DNA from: Carettochelys insculpta
Lineage: Eukaryota > Chordata > Testudines > Carettochelyidae
Length of the DNA: 64,000 nt
NCBI RefSeq assembly: GCF_033958435.1
Contig: NC_134138.1
Location: 188,019,298 to 188,083,297, forward strand
Reading direction: 5' to 3'
Below the pieces are notes generated by a model. It saw only the letters and a list, made by a program, of their open reading frames with translations, was not told the DNA's origin and did no database searches. Within the stretch, counting starts at the first letter, position 1. Every line of letters starts with the position of its first letter. A program made the position numbers and the translations under genes. This document shows, piece after piece, positions 10,331 to 21,171 of the stretch.

Positions 10331-10730
10331 CAGTGATAGGCAACTTAGGCTATTGAATGGGCTACATGAGCAGCCCTCCTTCATCTCAATGGGTCACAAG
10401 ATTGTTGTAACGAAGGTGGTCTACGTGGATAGTGCAATTTTGCTAATTGCACTTGCATGCCTAGAATTTGTGTGGCGTACAGATTGAACCGAAGCAGAGG
10501 TTTGATTGGACGTAGAGGGAGGGCACGGCTCTGACAGTCAGTGTTGTGTGTCATCAGCACGCACATCATTTCACATACCCTTGCTTTGCATGTGCGTCAC
10601 TTTAGTAATACAAGTACGAAAAAAAATATAGGGATGGAGATCAGCTGAATCTGGCAACCCCGCACCTTGGCAATGGTAAAGGAAATATTTCATGGACCAC
10701 ATGGAGAATCTTGATTGTTGCACAACACTG
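10331..10730. mobile_element. hAT-like MITE, 400 bp
   Basis: The left end CAGTGATAGGCAAC and the reverse-complemented right end CAGTGTTGTGCAAC form imperfect terminal inverted repeats of the hAT/Charlie type. The flanks are an 8-bp duplication with one mismatch: gtgtaagg (10323-10330) and atgtaagg (10731-10738). Eight-base duplications are the hAT hallmark. There is no transposase inside. Confidence 0.75.
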
Positions 10731-10877
10731 ATGTAAGGAGTTAACACGTGTTCCAAGAGAACATTCAGTGTGAATGGCCAGTTAACACCTATTTCTAGTC
10801 ATAGGACAAAGGAGGTTTAAGGGGCTATAGATTGTTGGAATGAGTCTTAAATCGAGTGTCCTTACTAACTCCATTAG

Positions 10878-11702
10878 TGTCATGAATGAATGCCTGTAAA
10901 GGGTTAAACCAGAGAGAGTGGCTTCTCTGTTGGCAAGCAGCCAGGTGAGCCAATGGGAAGAGAGGGGATCTTTTGAATTGAAACAGTTACCTGCTGAGGA
11001 GGTCTTTTCTTTTGTGTGGCTGGAAGAGAGAGACAGAGATGTTTTAAGTTTGAGCAGAGCTTAAGGAATTCAGTAAACATCCAGGCCACATGATTTGGGC
11101 ATACAGATATACGTAAGTAGAAAGATAATGTTTAGTCAGACACGATCATGTTTTTTTTTAAATTTTGGGCTTGATGCAGGACTTCACAAACTGGCTGATG
11201 CACCCTCCTGTACACTATAACTTCTAAACTGAATCCCAGGGAAGTGATTCTCTATGTTTTTATCTACCCCTTTTTTTAAGGTTGCTCTATAACACCTAGC
11301 AACCAAAATAACTTTATCACTATACTTTATCTTTAGTTTTATTAATAAATCATCTATTTTAAGTCTATGATTTGATCCCTGTGTCCTAGAGACTGGCCTG
11401 TGTATATGCATGCGTAAGACTGAAAGGGCAGCTATCAGATTGAAGCTTAATTTCTTCCTTTTTGTTTTCAGGCTGTCTCCTAAGGGAGGTTAAGAGCTTC
11501 AGTTAGGTCACAGGGAGACATCTCATGTGTGTCTAACTGGGTTGTAAAGAGGAGTTTTCTCACTTGGGTGATGGCAGGGTCAGAGAATCTCTGACCTTGA
11601 GAAGCTTTTAAGCAGGAGCCTGGAGAGGCAAAGTATTTTTAGATCTCTTGTGGTCCCCCACCTTCTGCGCTTGGAGCGTCAGAGGGGGGATGAGCCTTGA
11701 CA
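10878..11702 (+). mobile_element. Candidate solo LTR, 825 bp
   Basis: The block starts TGTCATG and ends TTGACA, the TG...CA form of retroviral LTRs. It is flanked by near-identical 5-bp repeats, attag (10873-10877) and attac (11703-11707). It contains 'attaataaatc', usable as a polyadenylation signal, about two thirds of the way along. No coding region or second LTR is present. The call rests on the ends, the near-TSD and general look, not on a database match. Confidence 0.5.
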
Positions 11703-11885
11703 ATTACTTTTAGTAGTTCTGAATGTAAGCTCTCAGGCTCACCTTTTGAAGCTGTTATGCAGGTTTCTTTGAGGATAAGTACTGAGTGGTCAGTTATGGA
11801 GTGACTGTTTTGTGAACAGGAGTGGCTGTTTTGTGAAAAGTATTTCACAATTTTATAGTAAGTCAAGCTAACACAGCAGAGGTGT

Positions 11886-12374
11886 CAAGTATCAGAGAGG
11901 TAGCCATGTTAGTCTGTAGCCTGGAGAACAACAAGAAGTCTTGTGGCACCTTATAGACTAACAGATATTTTGGAGCATAAGCTTTCACGGGCAAAGACCT
12001 GCTTCATCAGATGCATGGGGTGGCCTGGTTTCAGAGGGGTTTTTAAAGAGTGGGGTCCCAGTAAAAGGGAGGGCCAGAGCTGGCAAGGTCTATTCAGCAA
12101 GGTGGAAATGGCCCAGTATCAATAGTACATATCAAAAGAGGAAAAAACAAGTTAGATCAGACAGGGGGATCTGAGCCTTTGTCAGAGTCTAATGGGGAGA
12201 TATTAACACCCAGGGCAGAGAAGCTGTTTTTGTAAACTGTAAGCCACTCCCAGTCTCTGTTTAATCCTTGGTTAATGGAGTCAAATTTGCAAAGGAATTG
12301 CAGCTCAGAGATTTCTCCATTTGATTTTTGAAATTTCTTTGTTTCAGAACTGTCACCCTTAAATCTGCCACTGA
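11886..12374 (-). repeat. Antisense PLE tail arm
   Basis: This arm is the reverse complement of about 13804-14242 plus a longer 3' terminus. It starts at 'caagtatcagagaggtagcc'. It includes the reverse complement of the 'tgatgaagtgggtctttgcc' tail motif and ends in the codons for GRSVADL read backwards. The last few bases of the arm lie beyond the MITE, up to about 12820. Confidence 0.85.
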
Positions 12375-12810
12375 GGCCGTGTCTACACGTGCCCCAAACT
12401 TCGAAATGGCCACGCAAATGGCCATTTTGAAGTTTACTAATGAAGCGCTGACATGCATATTCAGCGCTTCATTAGCATGCGGGCGGCAGCGGCGTTTCGA
12501 AATTGACGCAGATTGCCGCCACGCAGCGCGTCCAGACGGGGCTCCTTTTCGAAAGGACCCCACCTACTTCGAAGTCCCCTTATTCCTATGAGCTCATGGG
12601 AATAAGGGGACTTCGAAGTAGGCGGGGTCCTTTCGAAAAGGAGCCCCATCTGGACGAGACGCGCGGCGGCAATCCGCGTCAATTTCGAAGCGCCGCTGCC
12701 GCCCGCATGCTAATGAAGCGCTGAATATGCATGTCAGCGCTTCATTAGTAAACTTCGAAATGGCCATTTGCGTGGCCATTTCGAAGTTTGGGGCACGTGT
12801 AGACGTAGCC
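12375..12810. mobile_element. 436-bp palindromic Harbinger MITE
   Basis: A foldback element with a 3-bp duplication TGA at 12372-12374 and 12811-12813. Ends are GGCCGTGTCTACACGTG and, in reverse complement, GGCTACGTCTACACGTG. The dyad centre falls at 12592/12593 (GAG|CTC), giving two arms of 218 bp each. By eye they differ at about a dozen positions, many of them C/T or G/A changes. TTCGAA motifs recur along each arm. There is no coding capacity. Confidence 0.92.
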
Positions 12811-12822
12811 TGAGTGTCCAAC

Positions 12823-14024
12823 ATTTTCATGGCTGACCTGGAACAACGCTTTCTCAGTTCTCATCCCCTAGCACCCCTCCTCTACCTGCGCTACAATAAT
12901 GACATCTTCATCATCTGGACCCATGGGAAGGAGGCTCTTGAAGAGTTCCACCATGATTTCAACAGTTTCCACCCCACCATCAACCTTAGCCTGGACCAGT
13001 ACACACAAAAAATTCACTTTCTGGACACTACTGTGTAGATAAGTGACAGTCATATAAATACCACCCTATACCGAAAACCCACAGACAGCTATGCTTATCT
13101 ACATGCCTCCAGCCTCCATCCAGGACATACTACATGATCCATAGTTTACAGCCAGGCACTAAGGTACAACCTTATTTGCTCTGATCCATCAGACAAAGAC
13201 AAACATCTACAAGACCTTTACCAAGCTTTCCTCAAACTACAGTACCCACCTAAGGATGTGAGGAAATAGACTGACAGAGCCAGACGGGTACTCAGAAGCC
13301 ACCTGCTACAAGACAGACCTCGCAAGGAAAACAACATCACTGACCATTACATACAGCCCCCACTTAAGGCCTCTCCAATGCATCATCTTCAACCCATCCT
13401 GAACAATGATCTTTCATCTCACAGGCCTTGGGAGGCAGGCCTGTCCTCGCCTACAGACAGCCTGCCAACCTTAAACAAATCCTTTGCAGCCACTACAAAT
13501 GACAAACTAGTGACTCTAGGCCTGGAACCAGCCCCTGCAACAGTCCTTGCTGCCAACTCTGCTCACATATCTACAACAGTGGTATCACCACAGGACCTAA
13601 CATCAACCATACCATCAGTGGCTCCTTTACCTGCACATCTGCTAATATAATATATGCCATCATGTGCCAGCAATGCCCCACTGCAATTTACATTGGCCAA
13701 ACTGGACAGTCTCTCCGTAAAAGAATAAGTGGACATAAATCAGACATCAGGAATAGTAATATACAGAAGCCGGTGGGTGAATACTTCAATCTTTCTGGAC
13801 GCTCAGTGGCAGATTTAAGGGTGACAGTTCTGAAACAAAGAAATTTCAAAAATCAAATGGAGAGAGAAATCTCTGAGCTGCAATTTATTTGCAAATTTGA
13901 CTCCATTAACCATCGATTAAACAGAGACTGGGAGTGGCTCACACCTTACAAAAACAGCTTCTCTGCCCCGGGCGTTAATATCTCCCCATTAGACTCTGAC
14001 AAAGGCTCCCATCCCCCTGTCTGA
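12823..14024 (+). pseudogene. PLE reverse transcriptase and GIY-YIG endonuclease remnant
   Basis: The first open part holds FMADLEQRFL, the catalytic block LRYNNDIFIIWTHG, and LSLDQYTQKIHFLDTTV. Active PLE RTs have YxDD at that site. Here it is YNND, so one catalytic aspartate is lost. A stop follows at 13036, then degraded text (TLYRKPTDSYAYLHASS, DRARRVLRSHLL). The last open part, from 13662, is the endonuclease: CQQC knuckle, AIYIGQTGQSLRKRISGHK (the YIG half and the conserved Arg), then LRVTVLKQRNF, and it ends HPPV before the stop. Such proteins prime reverse transcription at a nicked target. This copy is inactive because of the mutated RT site, in-frame stops and missing N-terminus. Confidence 0.88.
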
Positions 14025-14255
14025 TCTGACTTGTTTTCACCTCTTTTCATAAGTATTGTTGATACTGGGCCATTTCCACCTTGCTGAATAGACCTTGTCA
14101 GCTCTGGCCCTCCCTTTTTTTGGGACCCCATTCTTTAAATACCCCTCTGAAACCGCCCCCGACTCATGCATCTGATGAAGTGGGTCTTTGCCCACGAAAG
14201 CTTATGCTCCAAAATATCTGTTAGTCTATAAGGTGCCACAAGACAGCAGAGGTGT

Positions 14256-15009
14256 TCACTTTTCACTTCATCTTGAATGGCATCTGCCCCCAGGGCCTGC
14301 AATTTGGCTGCCTCATTGCCAGACTGCCAATGTGTGCAGCTGCGCTACAGCAGAATTAGAGAGATTCATTTCATGGCAAAATATCAACTTCCTAGAGATT
14401 GCTGAACTGCTAACTTAATGTACCAGGGAAGGATCCACATTTTAAACAGAATGACAAATTCTTTTTTTGTTTGTTAGCAGTAAAATTTTGCTTTGTATAA
14501 TATTGGAAAAACGTGACCTTTTCTGGAATTTTGGCATAACAAAATAGAGACTATCCTTGCAATGGAAAAATGTCCTCACCAAGTACAGACACAAAAAACA
14601 CCAAAAAGATGACAGGTATTTAGAAATTTGGTCACCTTTTTCAGGCACACTCAGAGAACACCCTGTTTAAAATACAAATCCTTTTAATGGAGCATTTACA
14701 TTTATCATGAATGTCTTTATTTTGTTCTCCCCAACTAACCAATGTTCCACTGGAAACTTATCTTGCAACTAGAGTTTCATCACTTAATCAGTGAACTTCA
14801 GCCTATCTCAAGACTCCTTAAAAGCTTGTTTGGAGTGCATCCTACTCTCCTCTCACATTATTTATACTAATCTACCAAAACAACGTAGGGACCTCATTTG
14901 AAACAGCTAGGAGCACAGTAATGTTTTAGGCAAAACACCACTACAAAGTAATGATTATCATTGAGCACAGTACCATTGCTCCCCCCTCCCTATATCACAA
15001 AAGAGTCGA
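14256..15009. other. No recognised feature
   Basis: AT-rich sequence after the PLE. Nothing recognised. Confidence 0.5.
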
Positions 15010-15180
15010 GGCCAGTGTTCCCTTTCCCTTTTTTTCCATCTGTGTTGGACTAAATTTTGTTATGTGCACCAATGCAACAGTGAATGTGCACCACCAATAG
15101 AAACAAAGTCTCTTTTCTGAGCTGCCTTTCTCTGTCAGGGTGGATTTTTCAAACCGTAAGAACGTTTGGGGGTGGACTAA
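15010..15180 (+). repeat. Possible hAT-type MITE fragment
   Basis: It begins 'ggccagtgttccctttccc' and continues 'ttttgttatgtgcaccaatg' and 'gtgcaccacc'. I associate this wording with a reptile repeat that starts CAGTGTTCCCT. Only one end is seen, with no target duplication. Confidence 0.3.
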
Positions 15181-15666
15181 GAGTCTAAATTAAGTCATAA
15201 TAGTGAAGCTAACCTCTTTTTATGGATGATATAAATCTCAGGAAAAGCTCTGAATAGCGCTAACTACAATACTTAATTTGCAATCTGTAAACTATATGGG
15301 GCTTTATATACCATCAACATGGCAACATGTGGAATAACAGGAATCTTTGGGTTTGAGTAAAAAAAAAACTAATGAAATTTTGATGACTAGGGAACTCATT
15401 AAAACACATAGTTATGGTACAGCCCTGCATTCCTTGTGCAGCTTACATTTCTAAGGCCACAAACAAGCTAATGCATGGAGGCATTACCTCCTCCTTCAAC
15501 AAAGACTTGGCAAGCATGGTCTATGCAGTCCTGGTGAAATGGCACCACTCTTCAGTACCAGAAAATAGAGAGAAATTGGAAGAAATTCAGAAAAAAATCA
15601 ACATAAATGACTATGTGGCTGGTTATTAGGAAACGTTAAGATATGTGGGAGGGAGAAATTAAGTAA
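15181..15666. other. No recognised feature
   Basis: Includes a 71-codon ORF at 15414-15629 with no recognisable motif. Otherwise nothing. Confidence 0.5.
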
Positions 15667-15680
15667 TTGAATAACAAAGG

Positions 15681-16323
15681 GAACAACAAGAAGTCCTGTG
15701 GCACCTTATAGACTAACAGATATTTTGGAGCATAACCTTTCGTGGGCAAAGACCCGCTTCATCAGATGCATGAGTGGCGGGGTGGGGAGGTGGGGTTCAG
15801 AGGGGTACTTAAAGAGTGGGATCCCAGTACAAGGGAGGGCCAGAGCTGACAAGGTCTATTCAGTCAAGGCAGAAATGGCCCATTATCAGTAATATGTATC
15901 AAAAGAGGAAAAAACAATTCAAATCAGACAGGGGGATGTGGCCCATTGTCAGAGTCTAACGTGGAGCTGTTAACATTCTTCTGTATCTTTGAGAACAAGA
16001 AGTCCTGTGACCACATTAGACTCTGACAATGGGCCACGTCCCCCTGTCTGATCTGACTTGTTTCTTCCTCTTTTGATACATACTACTGATAATGGGCCAT
16101 TTCTGCCTTGACTGAACAGACCTTGTCAGCTCTGGCCCTCCCTGTTACTGGGATCCCACTCGTTAAATACCCCTCTGAACTCTCCACCCCTCACTCATGC
16201 ATCTGATGAAGCAGGTCTGTGCCCACCAAAGCTTATGCTCCAAAATATCTGTTAGTCTGAAAGTGCCACAAGACTTCTTGTTGTTCTCGAAGATACAAAC
16301 TAACACGGCTACCTCTCTGATAC
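15681..16323. mobile_element. PLE tail inverted dimer, 643 bp
   Basis: Flanked by a perfect 14-bp direct repeat, ttgaataacaaagg (15667-15680 and 16324-16337). The left arm is the antisense PLE tail: 'gacccgcttcatcagatgca', the reverse complement of 'cctctgaac' and so on. The right arm is the sense tail from 'attagactctgacaatgggc' to 'ggctacctctctgatac'. Between them at about 15975-16010 is a second, very short antisense piece of the extreme 3' end ('tgtatctttgagaacaagaa'). No coding sequence is present. Confidence 0.88.
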
Positions 16324-16337
16324 TTGAATAACAAAGG

Positions 16338-18129
16338 AAGATTTAGGATTTTAGTATTTGGCAAAGATATAAGACTAGAAGCAATACAATGAACTCAAAG
16401 AAATCCTGTGTAGGTTGTCTAAAGTACAATTAGTGTCTCCCAAAGGAGCTGACGATGGAAGCCACATGGTTAGATAGATACACAAAGTGCCATAATGGAG
16501 AGAACAATCCTGCAGTTAGGGAGATGATCTAACCGGAGTTTTCCATTTCTTACTTCTGTACTTATCATTTAAAAGATTTGAGGTGTTACAAATTCCTAAG
16601 TGTTTTGTAATACCCTCAGAAACATCCGCTTTTGCATACCAGCAAGTTTTCAGTAAGTGAATATTCTTCAGCATGCTCTTATGTTTAACAATGGTATGTT
16701 ATAGTGCAAATGCTAAACTAATATTCAGAATTTCCAGGGATTCTTCTGGAAATAACATTCAACAGGGCTGTACCATCTGATGTCATTTTTCCTTTGAAAT
16801 CTTGGGGAAAGTAGGAGAGTCAAAGGACGGGAGGCTGATTGGGGGAAAAGATGTCTGAAATAAACAACAAAGGCAAACTAATACTTGGTGTATAATATTT
16901 TCCCAGCTTGAATTTCACACATATACTGTAACTTAAAAGGAATGAGGAAAAATACTCCAACACCTTTTTTCCAAATGCAATCTTTTGATAATTTCTCATA
17001 GTGGCTTAAAAGCAAAGAAAAAAGGAATACATTTAAAGTAATAGCTGAGAAGTCTTCTGGAGAGACTTAGAAAAGCTTCTTTCTAGAATTTCTCCAATAT
17101 TATGCCAGTATTTAGCTGTTTGTTATTTTATATCACTATTTAGTTTTTTTGGTTAAAATTCAATTTTGGCTATTATGAAGGGTGATAGATTATGTTTTTA
17201 AGTAAAAACCAATGACAATACACTTCATATTTTCACTATCAAATTATATCCCCTATTGACGGTGTCATAAACATCAGTATAGTCAAAGATCTAGAGCCTA
17301 ATTCTCCTCTGATTTTCACCACTTCTCCATTGACACCATTCACTCACTGACGTAATTAACCAGACTCCTAATTTCTAGCTAAATCGTAATGCCTGTGTCT
17401 GTGTTGCCAATTTCAATATTGACTGTGCAACAGCAGTATGTTACTTAAGTTTGATGATCTCATTAAGAAGTTCCCAGATCTGTGAGATTTTGCTTTCCTC
17501 CTGCAAAAACTGAGCACCTTCTGACCGCATCAAAACTAACAGGAGTTGAGGGAGCACAGCACTTTGGAAGATCAGGTTCGTTAGCACTGTGCAAGATTGG
17601 CTAAGACAAAAACAACAATTAGCGGAAGCCAATAGGCCTGCACCTAAGTCTTGGAATGATGAAAGTCGTATTTTTAAATGTAGCATGTTTTTTCTCAGTG
17701 GCACAGGAAACAATAAAAGGTTAGTGGAGTTAGTTTGCAGGGGAGCAATATAACTTTTATTGGTTTGTGGGATTTTGTGAGAAATAAATCAGACTATTAT
17801 AAGAGGAGAGCTAGAGCCCCGTTGAGCTAACAGATTCAATGCTTACAAAATTTCAATAGCAATATATTCACAGTTGTTATGGATTTCAGTATAAATGCAG
17901 CTTGAATTCAAATATATGTTTTCACTAGTAGTGCTGATCAGAATTATTGATACTTTTTCTGCCCTGAAAAAGAAGCCTGGTGGCTATGTGATAACACTGC
18001 ATAACACTTGGATCACTGATTTTTTTCACTGACCAGTAAATAAACCAAGAAGTGTAAACAATTTGATTTTTGCTGACTATGCACTGTACAGGATTATTTC
18101 CATAGTAAGCAATAATGTGAATTATGTAT
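16338..18129. other. No recognised feature
   Basis: About 1.8 kb of AT-rich sequence with many stops. The only sizeable ORF (90 codons, minus strand near 17441-17713) has no recognisable domain. Confidence 0.5.
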
Positions 18130-18214
18130 CTAGCTGTGTTGGTTCCAGGATATTAACCAGACAAGGTGGGTGCGGTAATGACTTTTTTATTGTACCAACC
18201 ATCTATAACACACT
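18130..18214 (-). repeat. Tail fragment, PLE-like family 2
   Basis: 'tagctgtgttggttccagg', 'atattaaccagacaaggtgg' and 'ttttttattgtaccaacc' match the family at 10.1 kb and 22.3 kb. Confidence 0.45.
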
Positions 18215-18713
18215 AACAACCCAGCTACCACAGCTGCTTCCTACTTCCCTTGCTTTTCTCCCTGGGACTGGCAGGGTGTTAAGAGGCCACTTTACCTTAT
18301 TTGGTTCCTGGAAATATGTGTTAAGTACTGATGCTAAGCAATCTGTTCCACCTTGTAGTTAGCTGTGACATTCTGAGGCTTTGTCTGCACTGCAGTTAGA
18401 CCCCTGCCCCGGTCCTGCCAGTTGTCAGACTTAGGCCTCCTCTACACAACCAAGTTTTGTTGACAAAACTTATGTCAATAGCCAAGATGACAAAAAAAAT
18501 ACCTGCCAAAGGGTGGTCACTCTTTCTGCCTCTGTCAATATATTTTGTCTACATTGGGGCACCATCATCAAGAGTGTGAGCAATGCACTGTGGGTATGCA
18601 TTCCACAGTGCAGTGTTGTGGGAAGATGGAGCTGATCACTGCACATCCTTGGATTTACTACCAGTTCTCCCACAGCCACCTCAGCTGCCAGGAGCAGCAT
18701 CAAAAGTAGCTAT

Positions 18714-20632
18714 GGCTGTGTCTACACTATGAGATACATTCCAATTTGAAGCAGTTAGCTTGATATTACCACGTGACTGTCATAACTGTAAATATCATTA
18801 GCTTGATTTTGAGACCACTAATATTGAGATAACAAAATCGCAGTTACCTGATGGGTGTAGCATCAAGCTCGAATTCAGAAGTTCAATTAAAAGCCAGTGT
18901 GGAAGTGCCACGTCTTAAAATCGAATGTATTAGCCTCCAGAGTCCCATATGCAACCTCTAATGCCCCTCACTGCTCCGCTCTGGACGCTGCTCTCCAGTT
19001 AATTAGATAACCGGAAGACCGTGAACTTCAAAGCAGGAGCAGCAAGCCTGTGGCTGTGGGCTTATGTTTGTTTGAGAGCCTGAGAAATGTCTTTCTTTGC
19101 TATTAGCACTGTGAGCGCATCTACCCATTTCAAATAGCTCCTGCAGGGAGTTTCTGGTTCTGTCTCTACACCTAAGCTGCCTGGCACCAGCACTGCCCCG
19201 CCGCTCCACATGGCAATAAGGCTGTTGTGGGGGTCGTGCTTGCATAACATGCCGAAAAACTTCTCGGTGGTTTACATTCGTGTGTGAACCCCCTTCCCTC
19301 CCCTATAGGCGCCACACAGTCTAGGTCTTTCCCATGCTCAGCCACCTCATAGGGGTAGCCCCCAACCCAATAAAAGGCTGTGCCTGCCGTTCAGTGTTGA
19401 CGCGCCCATGTATAGATTGCATGCGTTTAGGGCTTCAAGCGTGGGACAGATATTCAGGGGTTTGCAGCTGCTGGGAAGAAGTTTTCCCTGGCAGCTAAGA
19501 TATTCAGGGGTTTGCTGCCACTTGGGGGGAAGTCTCCCCCTGCAGCTAAGATACTCAGGACCACCTCAACTGGCCACCCCACTGAACACTCACGTGCTCA
19601 TAGCATGGGACCACAGGGGCTTGCAGCCACCGGGGTAAAGTCTCCACCAGCAGATAAGATAGTCGGGGGCAGACTTCAGCTACTTCAACATTCCAAGCAG
19701 CGCTGCAGCCGCAGACCACAGCGTCTCCCCATATTCCCCCCAGAATATTTCCGGGAGCTTGCTGTCCATTGCAGACACCTGCTGGTTTTATATTTCGCTT
19801 ATAAAATCTTTTTGCTAATATCTGCTATCTGTCTTCATGCTTTGACCCCCTCAGAAACACAGGAAGTGAGGGCCAAGTTGAGATTCCTGTTTGCGATATA
19901 AGTTTAGTGTATGATATTTCACTGCACCGCCCATGTTGGCAATGTCTGTATAGTGAAGGAGAAAGCCAAAAATTCTTTTTTTCCTATACTTTTCTATCCT
20001 CTACCTTATATTTTTGAGAATAAAGTATGGGTCCCTGTATTATTTTAAGGGATCACATGCAATGACAGGAGGGGGGTCCACTCAGTGGAGGGCCAGTTGA
20101 GAACACACTCGTTGCACAGAAGCCTTATAGTGCACCGGAAAGCCAAAGACTCTCCCCATCAGCAACGCTCTTTCTGAAAAACTTTCCTATCTTATCTTTG
20201 TTTGTGCTTTTCGGGGTCCCTGTATTATTTTCACGGATTGGGTGCAATCACAGAGAATTCAGCTACAGAATAAAGACATTTCTGTAAACCTTTTTGTTGT
20301 CTGTGTGGATGCCCTACTTTTCCTTCCTTTCAATAGGAAAAATAGACATTTGTTTAGCACGTGAGAGGAATGAGGAAAATGCAGTGTGGGAAGACAATGA
20401 CAAAGACCAGCGAGCATACCCAGAATGCTGTGGGGATGAGGGAACTGTGAGATAGGTTCCCACAATGCACTACTGCAACAGTCGATGTTTGCCAATTTGA
20501 GTGTGGCGGCAATGAGTTGACTTTGTGAGGAGCACGTGGGAGGTGAGGATGGTCAAATTCGAATGTATAAATTCCAGAATTACAAAATCAATATTAATAA
20601 ATTCAAATTTATCTCATACTGTAGATTCAGCC
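18714..20632. mobile_element. About 1.9-kb TIR element, repeat-rich, no transposase
   Basis: The ends GGCTGTGTCTACACTATGAG and, in reverse complement, GGCTGAATCTACAGTATGAG match over about 20 bases and continue AT-rich on both sides. It belongs with the copies at 33.9 kb and 58.7 kb. An internal stretch near 19035-19100, read in reverse complement, resembles their 'aagaagtttctcagcc' and 'gacccccacagcc' text. No target duplication is clear (TAT versus TGA). The interior has tandem repeats and a diverged duplicated block near 19925-20060 and 20120-20250 ('ggtccctgtattatttt' in both). No credible ORF. Confidence 0.55.
19449..19659 (+). repeat. About 50-bp tandem repeat
   Basis: Units begin 'gatattcaggggtttgc' at 19449 and 19499, then 'gatactcagg' at 19550, and each ends 'cagctaa'-like. 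The third unit carries an insertion and ends 'cagataa'. Translated it gives repeated LRYSG-type peptides, but I see no reason to call it coding. Confidence 0.7.
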
Positions 20633-21171
20633 TGAGTCAGCTCTCCATGCTGAGGCACATCAAAGCAGCAGATCAGTTTCTCTCCCCCCGTTTCACCTCC
20701 CCACTACCCTACCCCATGATGGCATTTTGCCTGCTGATATGTCCTTCATGCAGGGCAGGACAGGAGCATTCCAATTATTTGCTCTTTGTTTGTTCCCTAA
20801 TGGAGCAGTACACTCAGCTGTCAGATACTTCCTGGAGCTTTGAAAGGGGAGGGGTGCATTCCTGCAGAGCAGCAAAGATCAAAATACTGAGCAGAGCGAT
20901 CAGAGCAGGCATTATGGGATACTGGCGGAAGCCAGTTTTGTTGACAAAACAAACAGCAATGTCTTTGTTAACAACAAAGCAAGGGGAAAGAAAAAAAGTC
21001 TCTCATAGGAATGGAAGTATTTTGTTGCTGAAAACAGTCTTTTTTCCCAACAAAAGTCCCTTTGTGTACATATGTTCTCTCCATTTTTTTTTCACCAAAA
21101 CAGTTTTTGGTGACAAAAGTTGGTAGGGTAGACAAGGCCTTAAGCTAATGGGCTATTTAAGTACCATGCAG

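Larger units (their letters stand above)
11886..14242 (+). mobile_element. Penelope-like element with inverted tail
   Basis: A single insertion bounded by a perfect 13-bp direct repeat, acagcagaggtgt (11873-11885 and 14243-14255). From left to right it holds an antisense copy of the element's 3' part (11886 to about 12820), then a sense copy with RT, a linker, a GIY-YIG endonuclease and the 3' tail. A Harbinger MITE (12375-12810) was later inserted in the antisense arm. PLEs are known to leave inverted or tandem partial copies, and this one shows it clearly. Compared with full-length PLEs the RT lacks its N-terminal part. Confidence 0.88.
18434..21139. mobile_element. TIR element with TTA duplication, carrying a nested element
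   Basis: The left end GGCCTCCTCTACACAACCAA and the reverse-complemented right end GGCCTTGTCTACCCTACCAA are inverted repeats. TTA is repeated directly outside (18431-18433 and 21140-21142), typical of Harbinger MITEs. The subterminal 'tttgttgacaaaa' pattern also occurs at both ends. The span is 2.7 kb because another TIR element (18714-20632) sits inside. Without it the host element would be about 790 bp. Confidence 0.75.

Noticed and set aside
15414..15629. 71-codon ORF as a host exon
   Set aside because: No splice-site context or conserved domain; the length is expected by chance.
19449..19659. Repeat-protein gene (LRYSG repeats)
   Set aside because: Only two to three units, no supporting start or splice context, and inside a non-autonomous element.
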